DNA of 5,086 nucleotides, from contig CADBQZ010000186.1 of NCBI GenBank assembly GCA_902796865.1, positions 1 through 5,086 on the forward strand, written 5' to 3'. Made by a program: the position numbers and the translations under genes. Source of the DNA: an uncultured Ruminococcus sp. GTDB taxonomy: Bacteria > Bacillota > Clostridia > Oscillospirales > Ruminococcaceae. Position 1 is the first letter of the stretch, and every line of letters begins with the position of its first letter. A model generated the notes under the pieces. The model saw nothing but the letters and a program-made list of their open reading frames with translations. It was not told the origin of the DNA and did not search any database. Below are positions 1 through 5,086 of this stretch, piece after piece.

Positions 1-989
1 TCCGGTGCGGCTATATCCATACCTTTATGATTGCGGTCACTCATGAAAGGGTCGCTTACATATCCGCCATTCACCGGTGAAACAAATTCTATTGAAGGCA
101 TAGCACTTTCAGGAAGGCTCTCACTGTAAAGTCCGTCATCGTCCGGTGAAAAGTGTTCTGTACCTATCGTTTCGGTCGAGGTTAGTTTTCTTGCGATCTC
201 CTGACCGTCTATATAAGTCACTTCATAGGTATTCACTTTTTTCTCGCTGTAGCTTCCCGGGACAAGCTCATGCTCTTCGTTATATACATAGCTTTCTATC
301 CCGTCCGCTTCCTCTTCTTTTTCACAGCAGACATATTTCACCGGAAGCACCGGTACGCTTTCTTTTACAGTAACGTCTTCTCCGTTATCCTTATCATCAG
401 GTACTGACATATCCTGACCGGCTTTTTCATCTGTGCTAATACCGGGATCTTCGGATATTTTTCCAAGTGTTTCTTCTATTTCGGCTGTATGATCGGAGGA
501 TATCTTTTTTTCACCTGTAAGGAACTGTGACATATCCTCTTCATCCACAAGTGCTTCTGTGCGGTAAAGACCCTGTTTTATATCAGGCTCAACAGCAAAA
601 TCCGCTTCTATTACATTATCATCACTGCGATAGCTTTCGAGTATCCCCGAAAGCTCTTTTTCTATATCTTCCGGGTCGGCGACTGCACCCACGAATTCAT
701 CTCCGATGTAAACACCGCTTGCTTCCACAAGTTCAGCGCCCGAGTTTGCAGTATCCATCACCGCCACTTCAGAAACAGGCATAGAAAGATCGGCAAATAC
801 ACCTCCCGTATCAGAAAGTCCTCCGCACGACATGACAGCAGATACCTCGGGGCTTTTATCAAAGCTTTCGGCTGCTCCGTATTTTAGTTCCGAAGCCCAG
901 CAGACAGTCCCTGCTAAAAACACTGCTGTAAGCACAGGTGCGGTACAGTTCATGACAAGGTAATATATTCCTGATTTTTTATTGTTCAT
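1..989 (-). CDS. G5-domain / M23-family peptidoglycan endopeptidase, 3' end outside window
   Basis: Partial gene: 329 residues are visible, read from the ATG at 989 down to the window edge, with no stop. Residues 1-32 are a lysine-containing N-terminus followed by a hydrophobic segment (about 8-32), a signal peptide or membrane anchor. Residues about 90-160 (GVYIGDEFVGAV to MSQFLTGEKK) resemble the conserved N-terminal region of clostridial LysM/G5/M23 proteins. An acidic, low-complexity linker follows. Residues about 215-276 match a G5 domain (VPVLPVKY, then ELVPGSYSEKKVNTYEVTYIDGQ). Residues about 300-329 begin an M23 metallopeptidase domain (PVNGGYVSDPF, then NHKGMDIAAP); H321 and D325 form the HxxxD zinc-binding motif. 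The second zinc motif (HxH) should lie outside the window. The family cuts peptidoglycan peptide cross-links outside the membrane; G5 domains are thought to bind cell-wall sugars. Start choice: AGGCAGG lies 7-8 bases upstream. The protein is strongly acidic between anchor and catalytic domain. Family call is firm; the exact bond cleaved is unknown. Confidence 0.9.
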   Translation of the reverse strand, partial: MNNKKSGIYYLVMNCTAPVLTAVFLAGTVCWASELKYGAAESFDKSPEVSAVMSCGGLSDTGGVFADLSMPVSEVAVMDTANSGAELVEASGVYIGDEFVGAVADPEDIEKELSGILESYRSDDNVIEADFAVEPDIKQGLYRTEALVDEEDMSQFLTGEKKISSDHTAEIEETLGKISEDPGISTDEKAGQDMSVPDDKDNGEDVTVKESVPVLPVKYVCCEKEEEADGIESYVYNEEHELVPGSYSEKKVNTYEVTYIDGQEIARKLTSTETIGTEHFSPDDDGLYSESLPESAMPSIEFVSPVNGGYVSDPFMSDRNHKGMDIAAP

Positions 990-1033
990 TGTTATCCTGC
1001 CTTTCTGTTTTTGTGATAGTTCCGATATGGGTT

Positions 1034-1062
1034 ATTATACCGCCCGGACGCAAAAACAAAAG
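1034..1062 (-). promoter_or_regulatory. Probable promoter of the M23 peptidase gene
   Basis: On the minus strand there is a perfect TATAAT (plus-strand 1034-1039), about 45 bases upstream of the ATG at 989, giving a leader of roughly 38 nt. The -35 element is weak: TTTTGT at 16-base spacing (1056-1061) or CTTTTG at 17-base spacing (1057-1062). The weak -35 suggests either a low-level promoter or one helped by an activator. Confidence 0.6.
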
Positions 1063-1159
1063 TCGAATAATAAATCTCTGCACTGTTTCGACAAAACTTT
1101 GGACATCTGCACAATTTATCACTGTTTAAATAGTGGAACCTGCCGGGTAGTCCGTGACC

Positions 1160-1198
1160 GAACAGAACAAACGCAGAAGAACATATTGTTCTTCTGCG
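1160..1198 (-). terminator. Rho-independent terminator of guaB
   Basis: An 11-bp perfect stem (1172-1182 CGCAGAAGAAC with 1188-1198 GTTCTTCTGCG) encloses a 5-base loop. It starts 20 bases beyond the guaB stop. In the guaB direction it is followed by TTTGTTCTGTT, a T-rich tail. No T tract follows in the plus direction, so it serves the minus strand. Confidence 0.85.
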
Positions 1199-1217
1199 CT
1201 TGGATATTTTATATTTA

Positions 1218-2705
<1,488 letters not shown>

Positions 2706-2723
2706 CTATATTATATTATTACT

Positions 2724-2752
2724 ATAATACTATTTTTTAAGCGTGATGTCAA
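2724..2752 (-). promoter_or_regulatory. guaB promoter (SigA type)
   Basis: Minus strand: perfect TTGACA (-35, plus-strand 2747-2752), a 17-base spacer, and TATTAT (-10, 2724-2729; one mismatch to consensus). Predicted transcription start is near 2717, leaving a leader of about 33 nt. That is too short for a purine riboswitch or an attenuator, so guaB control, if any, acts through a repressor, through promoter initiation, or on the enzyme via its CBS domains. Confidence 0.88.
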
Positions 2753-2816
2753 GCGTTTTTCGACAAAAGTTTCTTTTTAAAAATAATAGCTTTTTTATAG
2801 TATATGATTTATCTTT

Positions 2817-2834
2817 TGCCGGGGACACCCGGCA
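2817..2834. repeat. GC-rich inverted repeat between divergent promoters
   Basis: TGCCGGG (2817-2823) and CCCGGCA (2828-2834) form a perfect 7-bp stem around GACA. It stands out in very AT-rich surroundings. No T tract follows on either strand, so it is not an ordinary terminator. It sits upstream of both the guaB -35 (65 bases away) and the plus-strand -35 (17 bases away), a position fitting an operator or an extragenic palindromic repeat. A longer inverted repeat (AGCTTTTT at 2788-2795, AAAAAGCT at 2842-2849) surrounds it. Confidence 0.55.
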
Positions 2835-2850
2835 CTTGGCTAAAAAGCTG

Positions 2851-2879
2851 TTGAAATTAACGAAAGGATATGTTATAAT
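2851..2879 (+). promoter_or_regulatory. Promoter of the SLOG-family gene, extended -10
   Basis: TTGAAA (2851-2856), a 17-base spacer and perfect TATAAT (2874-2879), with TG one base before the -10 (2871-2872, extended -10). Predicted transcription start is near 2886, giving a leader of only about 15 nt before the ATG at 2901. This is the strongest plus-strand promoter visible in the window and may drive all three plus-strand genes. Confidence 0.85.
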
Positions 2880-2888
2880 AAAGTGTAT

Positions 2889-2894
2889 GAGGTG
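2889..2894 (+). promoter_or_regulatory. Ribosome binding site that decides the SLOG gene start
   Basis: GAGGTG lies 6 bases upstream of the ATG at 2901. A longer in-frame reading from GTG at 2883 would place the start before the ribosome binding site and upstream of the predicted transcription start, so ATG 2901 is preferred. Confidence 0.8.
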
Positions 2895-2900
2895 ACAGCA

Positions 2901-3461
2901 ATGGAAATCGAAAAAGAGCGTACAGTATGCTTTACCGGACACCGTCCAAATAAATTGCCGATAAACGAACGTGGACCTAGTGTTGTTCTGAGTGCGATAA
3001 AGAGTACTCTTTATTATAAAATACTGGAGCTGGCACAGCAGGGATATGAATATTTTATAACAGGCCTTGCAAAAGGGGTCGATCTCTGGGCGGCGGAATT
3101 TGTGATACAGGTACGCAAAAGCTATCCTAATATAAAACTTATCGGGGTAAAACCTTTCGAGGGACATGGTGATGATTTTCTCGGAGAAGATCTCTATACC
3201 TATAATAATGTCCTGTGCGATTCAGATGAGATAATCTGTCTTGCAGATAAATACAGCAGCGACGTTTATAAAAAGCGCAACTATTTTATGGTAGATAATT
3301 CATCTTTGCTCGTAGCAGTAGTTGACAATTACCGCAGCGGCACAGGACAGACAATAAATTATGCCAGAAAAAAAGGCATACCCGTGCATATAATAAACGT
3401 AAAGGATTATACGGACGCTGAAAAGATAGTTGCACTGAATAAAAAGCATAAAAACAAATAA
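2901..3461 (+). CDS. YpsA/DUF1273-type SLOG-fold protein
   Basis: Complete, 186 aa, the typical length for the YpsA (DUF1273) branch of the SLOG superfamily. Signature segments: CFTGHRPNKL (residues 10-19), FITGLAKGVDLWAAE (52-66; the glycine-rich SLOG nucleotide-binding loop with D61), and MVDNSSLLVAVVDNYRSGTGQTI (130-152; the family's conserved region with a GT pair near the binding pocket). It has no signal peptide or membrane segment, so it is cytosolic. SLOG proteins are Rossmann-like and are thought to bind or process nucleotides or ADP-ribose-like ligands; B. subtilis YpsA has been linked to cell division and stress, but the reaction is unknown. The C-terminus is lysine-rich (NKKHKNK). 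It is divergent from guaB and 105 bp upstream of the LCP-like gene in the same direction. A purine-related role next to guaB is only a guess. Confidence 0.92.
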   Translation: MEIEKERTVCFTGHRPNKLPINERGPSVVLSAIKSTLYYKILELAQQGYEYFITGLAKGVDLWAAEFVIQVRKSYPNIKLIGVKPFEGHGDDFLGEDLYTYNNVLCDSDEIICLADKYSSDVYKKRNYFMVDNSSLLVAVVDNYRSGTGQTINYARKKGIPVHIINVKDYTDAEKIVALNKKHKNK

Positions 3462-3465
3462 TATA

Positions 3466-3534
3466 CTGTTGATAAGTTGTTTTCAACAGTATCAACAGGA
3501 TTTTCAACAGTGTTTTGTATCAATCGTTGAAAAT
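3466..3534. repeat. Cluster of five TTTTCAACAG-like repeats
   Basis: Copies: TTATCAACAG (minus, 3466-3475), TTTTCAACAG (plus, 3480-3489), GTATCAACAG (plus, 3489-3498), TTTTCAACAG (plus, 3501-3510) and ATTTTCAACG (minus, 3525-3534). They pair into two dyads: ACTGTTGA 3465-3472 with TCAACAGT 3483-3490 (8 bp, 10-base loop), and ATTTTCAAC 3500-3508 with GTTGAAAAT 3526-3534 (9 bp, 17-base loop). TTATCAACA is one base from the DnaA box TTATCCACA. The cluster fills most of the gap between the SLOG and LCP-like genes. It could be a DnaA-like binding cluster or a repressor operator. No T tract follows either dyad, so it is a poor terminator. Confidence 0.65.
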
Positions 3535-3550
3535 CTGAACACTTGATCTT

Positions 3551-3557
3551 AAAGGAG
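3551..3557 (+). promoter_or_regulatory. Ribosome binding site of the LCP-like gene
   Basis: AAAGGAG, 9 bases before ATG 3567. It rules out an upstream in-frame TTG at 3543, which would lie before the site and add eight residues without support. Confidence 0.8.
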
Positions 3558-3566
3558 CTTTTATCT

Positions 3567-4607
3567 ATGATAAAAAGAAGAAAAAAAACAGGAAGTATCG
3601 CCATACCTTTTCTTATAACATTTCTCATATCTATGGTACTTATAGGCGGTACTGCTATGATAATATATGATAAGATAGACGATGATGAAAGCTCGCTTAT
3701 CCCTATGACGAACGAGGTCGGAACTCTTTCCGACAACGACAGCCATAGTATACTCTTTGTACTCGATATGAGCGATACCCTCGGAAGCGGCGAAGAAGAA
3801 ACATACGAAGAATACGACTATGAAGAGGAAGAGGAAGACGGCGAATGGGAGCCGGAAGAAAAAAGCAGCTCCGACGCACCGTATACCTTTATTATAATGC
3901 GTTCGGAACCGATAAATAAAAAACTTACATTTTTAGGTATCCCCTGCAATATGCAGATAGGCACAGACAATAAAAAGGCTGATGATATATACATCGAAAA
4001 GGGTACTACTGCGCTCGAAAGCAGTATTGAATATACTCTCGGTATAAATATCGACCGTCATATGAAATTCAACACCGAAGCCTTTACAAAATTCTGCAAT
4101 ATCATGGGCGGAGTCACATTCGCAGTACCGGGCGGCATAGATGGTATCGACCCGTCGAGCGACCAGCAGTATCTCTCCGCAAAACAGATAGAAGCGATAA
4201 TCAGCAGCGGCAGCTATGCAGGCGGCGAGCTTCAGAGGATATCGACTGCCGCATCTATCGTTTCAGCGATGCTCAATCAGGCAAACGGCGAAAGAATAGC
4301 CGGAAATCTCGACAACAGCTTTGAGGCTCTTTCATCAATGACCGAAAGCAATATATCGGCTACCGATTACAGCAACAGAAAATATGCAATAAAATTCATG
4401 CTAAGATACAGCGACCCGGAAGACAGCAATTCACGCTCGACAAGAGCAGGATTCATAACACCTTACGGAAGCTCCGAGGGCGGCACATTCGTAGCAGACA
4501 GGTATTTTGCAGATGATATAAAGTCTATATTCGAGCCGCTCGATATGAACGCTTCTGAAGAAAATGAAGATAATACTGAAAAGGAGACGGCAAAAGATGC
4601 TGAATAA
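3567..4607 (+). CDS. Membrane-anchored, diverged LytR-CpsA-Psr (LCP)-like protein
   Basis: Complete, 346 aa. A short basic N-terminus (KRRKK) and one hydrophobic segment (about 11-34) predict an extracellular body. The body follows the LCP order: strand SILFVLDMSD (61-70, LCP 'NILLLGxD'), TFIIMRSEPINKKLTFLGIP (107-126, LCP 'mmlvsinp.kkitllSIPRD'), DIYIEKGTTALESSIEYTLGINID (140-163), FNTEAFTKFCNIMGGVTFAVP (168-188, LCP 'GF..lvdalGGV.v.vp'), and YLSAKQIEAII with LQRISTAASIVSAML (202-236, LCP 'LdG.qAl.y.r...D..R..RQ..v'). True LCP enzymes attach teichoic acids or capsule to peptidoglycan using conserved arginines. Here the PRD motif is PCN (126-128) and the RxR before the last helix is missing; only R224 remains. 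Residues 76-98 form a highly acidic insert between the first two strands, and the C-terminal tail (328-346) is also acidic. The fold assignment is from pattern reading only; activity is doubtful. The last 11 bases overlap the tatD start. Confidence 0.68.
   Translation: MIKRRKKTGSIAIPFLITFLISMVLIGGTAMIIYDKIDDDESSLIPMTNEVGTLSDNDSHSILFVLDMSDTLGSGEEETYEEYDYEEEEEDGEWEPEEKSSSDAPYTFIIMRSEPINKKLTFLGIPCNMQIGTDNKKADDIYIEKGTTALESSIEYTLGINIDRHMKFNTEAFTKFCNIMGGVTFAVPGGIDGIDPSSDQQYLSAKQIEAIISSGSYAGGELQRISTAASIVSAMLNQANGERIAGNLDNSFEALSSMTESNISATDYSNRKYAIKFMLRYSDPEDSNSRSTRAGFITPYGSSEGGTFVADRYFADDIKSIFEPLDMNASEENEDNTEKETAKDAE
4581..4586 (+). promoter_or_regulatory. Ribosome binding site of tatD inside the LCP-like gene
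   Basis: AAGGAG within the last codons of the upstream gene, 10 bases before the ATG at 4597. With the 11-base gene overlap it predicts translational coupling. Confidence 0.7.
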
Positions 4608-5086
4608 TATATTCGATTCTCATGCACACTATAACGACCGCTCCTTTGATAACGACAGGGAAGAGCTTTTGGAAAAACTTCCTTCTATGGGAGTCTCATA
4701 CGTTGTAAATATCGGTGCTTCCATGAAAGACAGCGAAGATATACTAAAACTTGTAAAAAAATACAGCTATATATACGGTGCTTTAGGGGTACACCCGGAC
4801 GATGCCGGAAAAACTCCGGAAGGGTATATCTCAGAGCTTGAAAAACAGATCCTTTCAGAGCCTAAGATAAGGGCAGTAGGGGAGATAGGGCTTGATTATC
4901 ACTACGACGGATACGATAAAGAGCTTCAGAAGGAGCTTTTTGAAGATCAGTTAAAGCTTGCTGAAAAACTCGGTATGCCTGTCGTTATACATTCAAGAGA
5001 TGCCTGTGAGGATACTATGACACTGCTTGAAAAATATTCCCCGAAAGGAGTAATGCACTGTTTCGGATATTCGGCTGAAACAGCAA
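4597..5086 (+). CDS. tatD: TatD-family metal-dependent hydrolase (DNase), 3' end outside window
   Basis: Partial: 163 residues from ATG 4597 to the window edge, of the usual 250-260. The family is a TIM-barrel metallohydrolase of the cytoplasm with 3'-5' exonuclease or DNase activity. Metal ligands visible: H9 and H11 in FDSHAHYND, E96 in AVGEIGLDY, H132 in VVIHSRD and H154 in MHCFGYS; the final aspartate should lie beyond the window. GALGVHPDD (61-69) is another family signature. All expected ligands in the visible part are intact, so it is probably active. It starts inside the upstream gene, overlapping its last 11 bases in another frame (ATGCTGAATAA). In many Firmicutes tatD sits beside metG; here its upstream partner is an LCP-like gene. 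The symbol is used in the family sense; the ycfH/yabD-type paralogue cannot be excluded. Confidence 0.95.
   Translation, partial: MLNNIFDSHAHYNDRSFDNDREELLEKLPSMGVSYVVNIGASMKDSEDILKLVKKYSYIYGALGVHPDDAGKTPEGYISELEKQILSEPKIRAVGEIGLDYHYDGYDKELQKELFEDQLKLAEKLGMPVVIHSRDACEDTMTLLEKYSPKGVMHCFGYSAETA

Noticed and set aside
146..784. Two plus-strand reading frames (146-373 and 527-784)
   Set aside because: Both are antisense to the M23 peptidase gene, which has clear domain motifs across this region.
2730..3167. 145-residue minus-strand reading frame
   Set aside because: It overlaps the SLOG gene antisense and the divergent promoter region; composition (many Cys, Tyr, Phe) is that of a shadow frame.
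3465..3490. Terminator after the SLOG gene
   Set aside because: The 8-bp AT-rich stem has a 10-base loop and is followed by ATCAACAGG, not a T run; it fits the repeat cluster better.
3466..3534. Chromosomal replication origin
   Set aside because: DnaA-like motifs all differ from the consensus by at least one base, no AT-rich unwinding tract is evident and no origin-linked gene is nearby.
3466..3534. Small CRISPR array
   Set aside because: Repeat units are only about 10 bases, in mixed orientation, with irregular spacing and no spacer-sized gaps.

Overview
The window looks like chromosomal DNA of a low-to-moderate GC Gram-positive anaerobe, most likely a Ruminococcus-type member of the Clostridia (Oscillospiraceae). 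This is inferred from SigA-type promoters, strong AGGAGG-like ribosome binding sites, heavy ATA and AGA codon use, and a G5/M23 cell-wall hydrolase, an LCP-like protein and a YpsA-type SLOG protein in one stretch. There are no phage, transposon, CRISPR or RNA genes.

Layout. Positions 1-989 (minus) hold the N-terminal 329 residues of a secreted or membrane-anchored G5-domain/M23 peptidoglycan peptidase, whose catalytic domain is cut by the window edge. Positions 990-1217 are intergenic, with the promoter of that gene and a strong hairpin terminator for guaB. Positions 1218-2684 (minus) are a complete, standard guaB (IMP dehydrogenase, 488 aa) with a textbook promoter. Positions 2685-2900 form a divergent promoter region with a GC-rich hairpin in its centre. 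Positions 2901-3461 (plus) encode a 186-aa YpsA/DUF1273 SLOG-fold protein. Positions 3462-3566 are an intergenic stretch packed with five copies of a TTTTCAACAG-like motif in both orientations. Positions 3567-4607 (plus) encode a 346-aa membrane-anchored protein that I read as a diverged LytR-CpsA-Psr (LCP) protein. It has a very acidic insert and lacks the usual catalytic arginines. Positions 4597-5086 (plus) are the 5' part of a TatD-family metal-dependent hydrolase gene overlapping the LCP-like gene by 11 bases.

How they fit together. guaB makes XMP for guanine nucleotides and is its own transcription unit. The plus-strand genes probably run in one direction from the strong promoter at 2851-2879; the LCP-like and tatD genes are almost certainly translationally coupled. 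Two envelope-related genes (M23 peptidase and LCP-like) flank guaB and the SLOG gene, but the sequence shows no proof of a shared pathway. The least explained items are the LCP-like protein and the repeat cluster just upstream of it.
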